Assembly: GCA_002438685.1 (NCBI GenBank)
Contig: DJQG01000106.1
Coordinates: forward strand, 1-12,719
From: Ruminococcaceae bacterium UBA6392
Lineage (GTDB): Bacteria > Bacillota > Clostridia > Oscillospirales > Acutalibacteraceae
Length of the DNA: 12,719 bases
Direction: 5' to 3'
The position numbers were made by a program, and so were the translations under genes. This document shows, piece after piece, positions 6,390 to 11,682 of this stretch. Position 1 is the stretch's first letter. Each line of letters begins with the position of its first letter. The notes under the pieces are model-generated. The model was not told where the DNA came from and did not search any database. It saw nothing but the letters and a program-made list of their open reading frames with translations.

Positions 6390-6970
6390 GCTATAAGATA
6401 GACGGATATATATATACACACGCAGAGCAGAGTGAAGTTGTTTCCGGTTTTAATGAGCAAGATTATCCCGCACACGGTCAGAGGAATCAGCAAAACGGCG
6501 GCAAAGATATCAACTGCCCTTTCAGCCGTGCGCTCCTCATATTTGAGCAGCAGCAAGCTTTTGAGCGCCGACGCGCCGTCCATCGGCTCGACGGGCAGGA
6601 GATTGAAAACACCTATCCCCGCGCTTAGAGCCGCAAACTTCAAGGCATTGGGATACACTCGCGCAAACGGCAGAGCGGCAAGTGAAACGATAAAATTCGC
6701 CGCAGGTCCCGCAATGGCGCAGACAGCCTCTCGGCGGTAATCGAGGCACGATTCTCCCCTCTCTATCCTCATGCCGAACACGCCGAGGATTATCGCATCG
6801 GGCGGCGCGGAACAGAGCGACAAAAGCAAAATATGCCCCGCTTCATGCAGAACACAGCAAAGAAAAACAAGCAGTGCCGTTCCGCTTTTGTCGAGCATAA
6901 GAATAACGGCGGCAGACGCGGCGAACGGAAAGCCTAAGTCAATGCGGGTCGTTTTTATATAAAAATGCAT
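6371..6970 (-). CDS. spoIVFB: M50 intramembrane metalloprotease, SpoIVFB-like
   Basis: A site-2-protease family protein (199 residues) that fits SpoIVFB, the mother-cell intramembrane protease that cleaves pro-sigma-K during sporulation. The zinc motif HEAGH is at residues 42-46 in a hydrophobic helix, a GPAAN segment is at 88-92, and the second motif NLLPVEPMDG (123-132) provides Asp131. These positions closely match those I recall for Bacillus SpoIVFB (HExxH at 43-47, Asp137). I count six hydrophobic segments. The protein ends directly after the last one (AKKRTA), so the C-terminal CBS domain of the Bacillus enzyme (about 288 aa) is absent. The ATG at 6970 overlaps the stop of the upstream M23 gene by one base (TGATG), and no strong ribosome binding site is seen, so translation is coupled. 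The pairing with an M23 membrane protein and a sigma-E-like promoter supports the assignment. A non-sporulation site-2 protease is the alternative. Confidence 0.75.
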   Translation of the reverse strand: MHFYIKTTRIDLGFPFAASAAVILMLDKSGTALLVFLCCVLHEAGHILLLSLCSAPPDAIILGVFGMRIERGESCLDYRREAVCAIAGPAANFIVSLAALPFARVYPNALKFAALSAGIGVFNLLPVEPMDGASALKSLLLLKYEERTAERAVDIFAAVLLIPLTVCGIILLIKTGNNFTLLCVCIYISVYLIAKKRTA

Positions 6971-7776
6971 CAGATATTTTCGCCGAAAAGCAGACGCGCG
7001 GGATCATATTTAAGCCCGTTTATCCGCACTTCAAAGTGAAGATGCGGTCCGGTCGCCATGCCCGTTGAGCCGACGAGGGCTATCGTCTCGCCTTGGCGAA
7101 TAACCGCGTTCATGGGAGCCAATATCTCGGAGCAGTGACAATAAAAAGTTTCAAGCCCGTCCGCGTGGGTCAGGCGGATATACTTTCCGGCAATTTCATC
7201 CTCGCCGACCTTGGTGACGGTGCCGTAAAATGCGGCGGAAATCGGACTCCCCTGCGCCGCCGCGATATCGAGTCCCGAATGGAGCGACGCTTCGCCGGTG
7301 AACGGATCCTCACGTCTGCCGAACGGCGAGCTGACCCTGCCGCTGACGGGCATATACGCGCTCATCGTTGTGTAATAAGGCGAAAAGCTCATTCTATACG
7401 CCTTTACAACGAGTTCCGACGAGCCTTTGCCGAGGTTTTCGGTGCTCGTTTCGGAATCTTTATCGTTGTCGGCGAGCGCGCCCGCGGGTTCAAACACGAA
7501 GCCCGCGGCGCTTTTTATTTTTCCCCATGCTTCGTGTGCGTTTATGCTATACTGCATGGCGGATTTATATGTATTCTTAATCGTTTCAAAGCTCGCGGGA
7601 GAAAGCTTGCTTATGCCGAAAATCAAGCCGACGGCGGCAGCGCATATAATGAGCTGAAGCAATATCAAACGCACCCCGGCATCGCCGTCCTTTTCGCGTT
7701 TTACATTCGGCTCAGCGTCGAGTCCCATCTGCGCGCGGTATTCTTCGCGCGTCATGCGTCCGTTTTCCGAGTCCAT
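6970..7776 (-). CDS. spoIVFA: M23 peptidase-domain membrane protein, SpoIVFA-like
   Basis: From the ATG at 7776 (268 residues): a charged cytoplasmic N-terminus of about 35 residues, one membrane helix at about 36-55 (RLILLQLIICAAAVGLIFGI), a linker, then a LytM/M23 domain from about 143 to the end. All usual zinc and catalytic residues are present: H166 and D170 in HSGLD, H214 in YCHCS, and H245/H247 in GPHLHFEV. It could therefore be an active endopeptidase. Single-pass topology, length close to Bacillus SpoIVFA (about 264 aa) and coupling to an M50 protease point to SpoIVFA, the partner that holds and regulates SpoIVFB in the outer forespore membrane. SpoIIQ has a similar build but is made in the forespore and is not paired with M50 proteases. 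The ATG has GGAGG 7 nt upstream. The frame stays open to 7983, but that extension runs through a terminator and a promoter and is rejected. Confidence 0.72.
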   Translation of the reverse strand: MDSENGRMTREEYRAQMGLDAEPNVKREKDGDAGVRLILLQLIICAAAVGLIFGISKLSPASFETIKNTYKSAMQYSINAHEAWGKIKSAAGFVFEPAGALADNDKDSETSTENLGKGSSELVVKAYRMSFSPYYTTMSAYMPVSGRVSSPFGRREDPFTGEASLHSGLDIAAAQGSPISAAFYGTVTKVGEDEIAGKYIRLTHADGLETFYCHCSEILAPMNAVIRQGETIALVGSTGMATGPHLHFEVRINGLKYDPARLLFGENI

Positions 7777-7805
7777 ACATCCGCCTCCAAAATAGATATC
7801 ATTTA

Positions 7806-7834
7806 AATCTATGCGGACAGGTCGGATAATATGA
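7806..7834 (-). promoter_or_regulatory. Sigma-E-type promoter of the spoIVFA-spoIVFB operon
   Basis: On the minus strand: TCATATT (7828-7834), a 14-bp spacer, and CATAGATT (7806-7813). The Bacillus sigma-E consensus as I recall it is KMATATT, 13-14 bp, CATACAHT: the -35 matches fully and the -10 matches 7 of 8. No sigma-A-like pair is seen in this gap. The predicted start is near 7799, about 23 nt before the ATG. The first base of the -35 is the last T of the upstream terminator's U-run. Confidence 0.68.
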
Positions 7835-7865
7835 AAAAAGGCCGCCGCATTCAGATGCAGCAGCC
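7834..7865 (-). terminator. Intrinsic terminator of the FakA-L-like gene
   Basis: On the minus strand an 11-bp stem (5' arm 7865-7855, GGCTGCTGCAT; 3' arm 7850-7840, ATGCGGCGGCC), with two G-U pairs and a 4-nt loop, is followed by six T (7839-7834). It starts 17 bp past the stop codon of the 83-aa gene. Confidence 0.88.
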
Positions 7866-7882
7866 CGAAATATCGAATTTTC

Positions 7883-8134
7883 TCAGCCCTTGAGACCGCG
7901 TTCCTGTCTGTCCATATCCTCAACGACGATATCGTATATCTCGCCGAGAGACGCGCAGTATTCAAGCACCTTCCACGGCTCATTGGTATGGAAATGGATC
8001 TTTATCAGCTCTTCATCGCCGACGGCAAGCAGGCAGTCGCCCTTGAAATGCTCGATGAAATAATCGTTTATAATATCTTCGTCAAGATCGTGACCGTCGA
8101 TAAGAAGCTGGGTATCGTATCTGAATTCAAGCAT
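7883..8134 (-). CDS. Stand-alone FakA middle-domain-like protein (DAK2/YloV family fragment)
   Basis: An 83-residue protein resembling only the middle (L) domain of the fatty acid kinase FakA (YloV, DAK2 family). Matches are an N-terminal EFRYDTQLLI (3-12), then LLAVGDEELIKIHFHTNEP (35-53), KVLEY (55-59) and a GEIYDIVVEDM tail (64-74). Typical FakA reads similarly: a Y-C-T segment, V-G-D-D-x-L-V-K-V-H-V-H-T, then V-L and an I-x-N-M end. The H-x-H pair (H47, H49) is kept, but the cysteine of the Y-C-T segment is Asp7. The ATP-binding N-domain and the C-domain are missing. The start ATG at 8134 has AGGAG 7 nt upstream, and a terminator follows the stop, so this is a complete small gene rather than a broken one. 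Similar short proteins are annotated in databases as 'kinase to dihydroxyacetone kinase', without known function. A regulatory or FakB/DegV-binding role is speculation. Confidence 0.8.
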   Translation of the reverse strand: MLEFRYDTQLLIDGHDLDEDIINDYFIEHFKGDCLLAVGDEELIKIHFHTNEPWKVLEYCASLGEIYDIVVEDMDRQERGLKG

Positions 8135-8163
8135 GATTTTTCTCCTTTTGCGCCTTGTCATAT

Positions 8164-8194
8164 ATTATATCCCTGCATCGGCGGGATATCACAA
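8164..8194 (-). promoter_or_regulatory. Possible promoter overlapping an inverted repeat
   Basis: On the minus strand, a perfect -10 TATAAT (8164-8169) is preceded by TTGTGA (8189-8194) at a long 19-bp spacing. Its start would lie close to the ribosome binding site of the 83-aa gene, leaving a leader of about 20 nt. The alternative upstream promoter at 8203-8231 has better spacing. Confidence 0.35.
8167..8189. repeat. Inverted repeat upstream of the FakA-L-like gene
   Basis: ATATCCC (8167-8173) and GGGATAT (8183-8189) form a perfect 7-bp inverted repeat with a 9-nt centre. It covers the spacer and part of the -10 of the promoter candidate at 8164-8194, so it could be an operator. If transcription starts further upstream it could instead be a leader hairpin. 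Confidence 0.45.
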
Positions 8195-8202
8195 CGATAT
8201 GT

Positions 8203-8231
8203 ATTTTAACACAGGAACGCAAAAATGTGTA
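8203..8231 (-). promoter_or_regulatory. Candidate sigma-A-type promoter of the FakA-L-like gene
   Basis: On the minus strand: -35 TACACA (8226-8231; 4 of 6 to consensus), a 17-bp spacer, and -10 TAAAAT (8203-8208) preceded by TGT (extended -10). It would give a leader of about 60 nt containing the inverted repeat at 8167-8189. Confidence 0.45.
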
Positions 8232-8255
8232 TAAACAATCTGTAAACATTCGAAC

Positions 8256-8279
8256 AAAAAAGACCCGCCGAAACGGGTC
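8256..8279 (-). terminator. Intrinsic terminator of the amino acid ABC transporter operon
   Basis: On the minus strand the stem GACCCG (8279-8274) and CGGGTC (8267-8262) has a 6-nt loop and is followed by six T (8261-8256). It begins 17 bp past the stop codon of the ATPase gene. Confidence 0.88.
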
Positions 8280-8296
8280 CTTGATTTATCAATTTA

Positions 8297-9079
8297 TCAG
8301 TCCGAATAGCCTGCGATGAATTCACGGGTACGCTCGGATTTGGGATTGTCGAACACCTCTTCGGGCGTTCCCTCCTCCTCGATAACTCCGTTATCCATGA
8401 AGATTATCCTGTCCGCCGCCTCGCGTGCGAAGCTCATTTCGTGCGTGACTATAACCATCGTCATCTTTTCGGCGGCGAGGTCTTTTATGACCCTGAGAAT
8501 CTCTCCGGTGAGTTCGGGGTCAAGTGCGCTCGTCGGCTCGTCGAAGAACAGAATCTTCGGCTTGAGAGCCATTGCGCGTGCTATCGACACGCGCTGCTGC
8601 TGACCGCCGGAAAGCTCGCAGGGATAATTATTCATCTTCTCGCCGAGTCCGACTTTGCGTAGAAGAGCCTTGCCGTTTTCATCTATCTCGGCAAAGATAG
8701 CCTTGCGGTTCTTCTTGAAATCCGGGCGGCTCTTCGCATGGATTTTTGCGGCGAGAGTGACGTTTTCGAGCGCAGTATACTGCGGGAACAGATTGAAGGA
8801 CTGGAACACGAGCCCTATCTTGAGCTGATTCTCGCGCTGCTGCTGAGCGGAGAGCTTATCGGTATTGCTGCCGTCAAAAACAACGCCGCCGTCAACGATT
8901 ATCGAGCCGCTGTCCGCAGTTTCAAGCATATTGATGCAGCGCAGCAGAGTTGTTTTTCCGCTGCCCGACGAGCCGATTATAGCGAGGACATTCTTCTCCT
9001 CAAGCGAGAAGCTTATGCCTTTGAGAACTTCGGCATCGCCGAAGGATTTTTTGAGATCTTTAACTTCAAGTATAGACAT
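8297..9079 (-). CDS. Polar amino acid ABC transporter, ATP-binding protein
   Basis: The cytoplasmic ATPase of a GlnQ/ArtP-type importer (260 residues from the ATG at 9079). Walker A GSSGSGKTT is at 36-44, the Q-loop glutamine at 93 (VFQSFNLFP), the signature LSGGQQQR at 156-163, Walker B ILFFDEPTSALD at 176-187, and the switch histidine H213 in VTHE. The motif set is complete, so it should be active. A TTG codon at 9085 is in frame, but AGAGG lies 6 nt from the ATG, which starts 2 bp after the permease stop. It is the last gene of the operon, followed by a terminator. The amino acid carried cannot be told from this subunit. Confidence 0.95.
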   Translation of the reverse strand: MSILEVKDLKKSFGDAEVLKGISFSLEEKNVLAIIGSSGSGKTTLLRCINMLETADSGSIIVDGGVVFDGSNTDKLSAQQQRENQLKIGLVFQSFNLFPQYTALENVTLAAKIHAKSRPDFKKNRKAIFAEIDENGKALLRKVGLGEKMNNYPCELSGGQQQRVSIARAMALKPKILFFDEPTSALDPELTGEILRVIKDLAAEKMTMVIVTHEMSFAREAADRIIFMDNGVIEEEGTPEEVFDNPKSERTREFIAGYSD

Positions 9080-9081
9080 GA

Positions 9082-9729
9082 TCAACCTCTGTAATAGTTA
9101 AGTTTCTTTTCGAGCGCATTGAAGAGCAGAGTGAGAACTCCGCAGAAAACGAGATAGAATATCGCGGTATAGAACAGCGGCCAGATTATGGCGTAAACCT
9201 TAACAATATTCTGAGCCGACATAATAAGCTCGCCGACTGCGATAACATTCGCGAGCGAAGTATCCTTGACGAGCGTAATCACCTCGTTGCTCATCGGCGC
9301 CATGATGCGCTTGACGACCTGGAACAGCACTACTTTGAAGAAAGTCTGGGTCTTCGTGAGTCCGAGCACCTGACCCGCCTCATACTGACCGACCGGAATG
9401 CTCTCTATGCCGCCGCGGTATATCTCCGAAAAATACGCCGCATAGTTGATTATGAACGCTATGATAACGGCGATTATGCGCGATCTGAACGGCGTGCCGA
9501 ACACGAGACCGGGAACATAAAAGACGACCATGATCTGGAGCATCAGCGGCGTTCCGCGGATCACCCACACAAAAGCGCGGCTGATCCAGCGCAGGGGCTT
9601 GAAACGGCTCATCGAACCGAGAGCTATCGGCAGACCGAGCGGTATAGCCGCGACAAGGGTTATAAAAAATATCAACAGCGTATATTTAAAGCCCCCGAGC
9701 AGCTGAGCGTTGACGCCGAGAAAATCCAT
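9082..9729 (-). CDS. Polar amino acid ABC transporter, permease
   Basis: A HisM/GlnP-type membrane subunit of 215 residues, the usual size. It has five or so hydrophobic helices and the EAA coupling loop at about 117-139 (EAGQVLGLTKTQTFFKVVLF), which docks onto the ATPase. RGTPLMLQIMVVFY (58-71) and INYAAYFSEIYRGGIESIP (94-112) are typical of the family. As the only permease in the operon it probably works as a homodimer. The ATG at 9729 has AAGG 7 nt upstream. It lies 119 bp after the binding-protein gene, a gap holding a hairpin and a possible secondary promoter, and is almost contiguous with the ATPase gene. Confidence 0.95.
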   Translation of the reverse strand: MDFLGVNAQLLGGFKYTLLIFFITLVAAIPLGLPIALGSMSRFKPLRWISRAFVWVIRGTPLMLQIMVVFYVPGLVFGTPFRSRIIAVIIAFIINYAAYFSEIYRGGIESIPVGQYEAGQVLGLTKTQTFFKVVLFQVVKRIMAPMSNEVITLVKDTSLANVIAVGELIMSAQNIVKVYAIIWPLFYTAIFYLVFCGVLTLLFNALEKKLNYYRG

Positions 9730-9770
9730 TTATTTATCCTTCTTCCTTTGAGGTTATCTAACTTCGATAT

Positions 9771-9799
9771 ATATTAAACCATTTTTGAGCACAGCGCAA
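9771..9799 (-). promoter_or_regulatory. Possible secondary promoter for permease and ATPase genes
   Basis: On the minus strand: -35 TTGCGC (9794-9799; 4 of 6), a 17-bp spacer, and -10 TAATAT (9771-9776). It lies in the 119-bp gap between the binding-protein and permease genes. Confidence 0.35.
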
Positions 9800-9801
9800 G
9801 C

Positions 9802-9822
9802 CCCGCCGCAAAATTCGGCAGG
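9802..9822 (-). other. Intergenic stem-loop between binding-protein and permease genes
   Basis: On the minus strand CCTGCCG (9822-9816) can pair with CGGCGGG (9808-9802), with one G-U pair and a 7-nt loop. No U-run follows, so it is not a classic terminator. An alternative short stem, GCAGG/CCTGC (9818-9828), overlaps its 5' arm. Such hairpins often protect the abundant binding-protein message from 3' decay. Confidence 0.4.
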
Positions 9823-9848
9823 ACCTGCGTGATATTCAGTTTGTTGCT

Positions 9849-10658
9849 TTACTGGGCGATGATTCTGCCGGAGAGGTTATACTTGTCGGCAAGCTTTGCA
9901 AGCGTACCGTCATCGTAGAGCTCTTTGATAGCGGCGTTGATCTTCGCGGTGAGCTCGGTGTCGCTCTTGCGGATACCGACCGCATAGACCTCGGAGTCCG
10001 CGCTCGAGATGACATCGACTATCATAAGATCGTCATAATCGGTTCCCTCGCCGATGCTTCCCGCTGCGGTAACAGCGTCGATTATCGCGATATCGGCAGT
10101 CTTGCTCTTGACTTCCATAAGCGAAGTGCCCTGATCCTTGACGGGGAGGTAGCTCTTGCTGAGTCCCGCATCCGCCTTGACGGCTATCTCGCCTGCGGAG
10201 CCTGCTTCTGCGACAACCTTAGCACCGCTCATCGAAGCGAGATCCTTATACTTTGCAGCGTCAGCCTTGCGGATAACGGCGACCTGAGAGTTGTTCATGT
10301 AAGCGCTGGAGAAGTTGATCTGGTTCTTGAGCTCGTCCGTTGCGGTCATGCCGTTCCAGATGCAGTCGATGGTTTTGGAGTTGAGTTCGGTAACTTTCGA
10401 ATTCCAGTCAATTTCCTGGAACTTTGCGGTCACGCCGAGCTTCTCGCAAACAGCCTTGGCAAACTCGGTCTCGAAGCCGACAAGCTCGCCGTTCTCCATG
10501 TAGTTCATGGGTCTGAAGTAAGTAATTCCGATGACCAGCTCGCCCTTATCTGCGATGTAGTCCCAATCGGTCTTGTCGTTCTTTTTGCAGCCTGCAAAAC
10601 CGAGTGCAAGCACAAGGGTCAGAACCGCGAGTACAAATGCAACAATTCTTTTTTTCAT
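9849..10658 (-). CDS. Polar amino acid ABC transporter, substrate-binding lipoprotein
   Basis: A family 3 extracellular solute-binding protein (269 residues). The N-terminus is a lipoprotein signal: MKKR, a hydrophobic core, and GFAGC with the lipidated Cys24. Phe at the -3 position is less usual than Leu. The mature domain begins with the family pattern GELVIGITYFRPMNY (38-52), then GELVGFETEFAKAVCEKLG (57-75), and DCIWNGMTATDELK (98-111), where binding residues normally lie. The protein would sit on the outer membrane face and deliver an amino acid to the permease. The exact ligand is not readable. The ATG at 10658 has GGAGG 8 nt upstream. It is the first gene of the three-gene operon, with a strong promoter close upstream. 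Confidence 0.95.
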   Translation of the reverse strand: MKKRIVAFVLAVLTLVLALGFAGCKKNDKTDWDYIADKGELVIGITYFRPMNYMENGELVGFETEFAKAVCEKLGVTAKFQEIDWNSKVTELNSKTIDCIWNGMTATDELKNQINFSSAYMNNSQVAVIRKADAAKYKDLASMSGAKVVAEAGSAGEIAVKADAGLSKSYLPVKDQGTSLMEVKSKTADIAIIDAVTAAGSIGEGTDYDDLMIVDVISSADSEVYAVGIRKSDTELTAKINAAIKELYDDGTLAKLADKYNLSGRIIAQ

Positions 10659-10691
10659 GGTGTGTTCCTCCGTGTTGTTTAGTATGGTTGT

Positions 10692-10720
10692 ATGATATCA
10701 CATTACTATGCTAAAGTCAA
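10692..10720 (-). promoter_or_regulatory. Sigma-A-type promoter of the amino acid ABC operon, with A/T-tract upstream element
   Basis: On the minus strand: -35 TTGACT (10715-10720), a 17-bp spacer, and -10 TATCAT (10692-10697) preceded by TGA (extended -10). Directly upstream, 10723-10745 consists of A- and T-tracts, the place and composition of an UP element. Together these suggest a strong promoter. The leader is about 25-30 nt, too short for a riboswitch. Confidence 0.8.
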
Positions 10721-10810
10721 CGCTTTTTTTCAAAATTTTTTACTATCTGTGAAACGGTTAAAAATGATTCTTACAGCCGCAAAATTTTATACAAAACCAC
10801 GGCATAGCAA

Positions 10811-10838
10811 TACCTCCCGGGTCAAAACCCGGGAGGTA
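10811..10838. repeat. Perfect 11-bp hairpin between gpmA and the ABC operon
   Basis: TACCTCCCGGG (10811-10821) and CCCGGGAGGTA (10828-10838) pair perfectly around a 6-nt loop. It lies about 20 bp past the gpmA stop, where a terminator is expected, but neither strand has a U-run after the stem (TTGCTATG on the minus strand, CGGTTATT on the plus strand). It may still end or stabilise the gpmA transcript. The rest of the 200-bp gap holds only the ABC operon promoter. Confidence 0.6.
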
Positions 10839-10858
10839 CGGTTATTTGTGACACACTC

Positions 10859-11602
10859 TCAGTGCTTCTTCCCCTGCGCCGCGACTTTGTTTATTTTTGC
10901 GGCTATAACTTCGGGATCGCCGAGATACTGCTTGGATATTACATTGAAATTGTCATCGAACTCGTAGACGAGCGGAACGCCGGTCGGGAGATTAACTTTC
11001 ATTATCTCGTCCGGAGTCAGCTTTTCAAAATGCATGACGAGTGCGCGCAGAGAATTGCCGTGAGCCGCGATAACAACACGCTTGCCCTCGCGCATTTTCG
11101 GCGCGATCTCGTTTTCAAAATAGGGAACGGTTCTTGCAATCGTGTCCTTGAGACTCTCGCCGAGCGGAAGCTCCGACTTATCCTCGTCTCTGTACTGAGC
11201 CTGATTGGCGGGGTTGCGCTCATCGGTAGGCTCGAGCACGGGCGGGCGCACATCGAACGAACGCCGCCAGATGAGCACCTGCTCCTCGCCGAATTTCTCG
11301 GCGGTCTCGGATTTGTTCAGCCCCTGGAGCGCGCCGTAGTGGCGCTCGTTGAGCTTATATGATTTTATAACGGGAAGCCATGCCCTGTCCATGACGTCAA
11401 GCACTGCATCAAGAGTATGGATGGCACGCTTGAGATAAGACGTATAGCAAATATCGAAGTCATATCCGCCGTCGAGCAGGGCTTTTCCCGCGGACAGCGC
11501 CTCTTTTCTGCCGTTGTCGGAGAGGTCGACATCCGTCCAGCCAGTGAAGCGGTTTTCGAGATTCCATTCGCTTTCTCCGTGGCGAAGCAACACAAGTTTC
11601 AT
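10859..11602 (-). CDS. gpmA: 2,3-bisphosphoglycerate-dependent phosphoglycerate mutase
   Basis: Glycolytic/gluconeogenic enzyme that interconverts 3- and 2-phosphoglycerate through a phosphohistidine. The 247 residues match the GpmA family in length and motifs: LLRHGESEWN (5-14) with catalytic His8, FTGWTDVDLS (19-28), Arg59 in YLKRA, Glu86 in NERHYG, His181 in AAHGNSLRAL, and NLPTGVPLVYEFD near the C-terminus. All catalytic residues are present. The ATG at 11602 has AAAGGAG 10 nt upstream, a slightly long spacing. It is its own unit with a good promoter immediately upstream, right after the MATE gene, and a hairpin follows the stop. The cofactor-dependent type is clear because the metal-dependent GpmI has a different fold. 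Confidence 0.96.
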   Translation of the reverse strand: MKLVLLRHGESEWNLENRFTGWTDVDLSDNGRKEALSAGKALLDGGYDFDICYTSYLKRAIHTLDAVLDVMDRAWLPVIKSYKLNERHYGALQGLNKSETAEKFGEEQVLIWRRSFDVRPPVLEPTDERNPANQAQYRDEDKSELPLGESLKDTIARTVPYFENEIAPKMREGKRVVIAAHGNSLRALVMHFEKLTPDEIMKVNLPTGVPLVYEFDDNFNVISKQYLGDPEVIAAKINKVAAQGKKH

Positions 11603-11651
11603 TTTTACACAGCTCCTTTGTTTTCAGATAGCGCGGACTAACCGCATATCT

Positions 11652-11680
11652 ATTATATACCAAATAAGTTCGATTTTCAA
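11652..11680 (-). promoter_or_regulatory. Sigma-A-type promoter of gpmA
   Basis: On the minus strand: -35 TTGAAA (11675-11680), a 17-bp spacer, and a perfect -10 TATAAT (11652-11657). The predicted start is near 11645, about 40 nt before the ATG. The -35 is only 2 bp past the MATE stop codon, leaving no room for a terminator between the two genes. Confidence 0.78.
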
Positions 11681-11682
11681 TT

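Noticed and set aside
7777..7983. N-terminal extension of the SpoIVFA-like protein
   Set aside because: It would cross an intrinsic terminator, the sigma-E-type promoter and the end of the neighbouring gene; the ATG at 7776 has GGAGG at ideal spacing.
10659..10858. Riboswitch or T-box ahead of the amino acid ABC operon
   Set aside because: The promoter lies about 30 bp from the start codon, leaving a leader too short for a riboswitch; no T-box sequence is seen.
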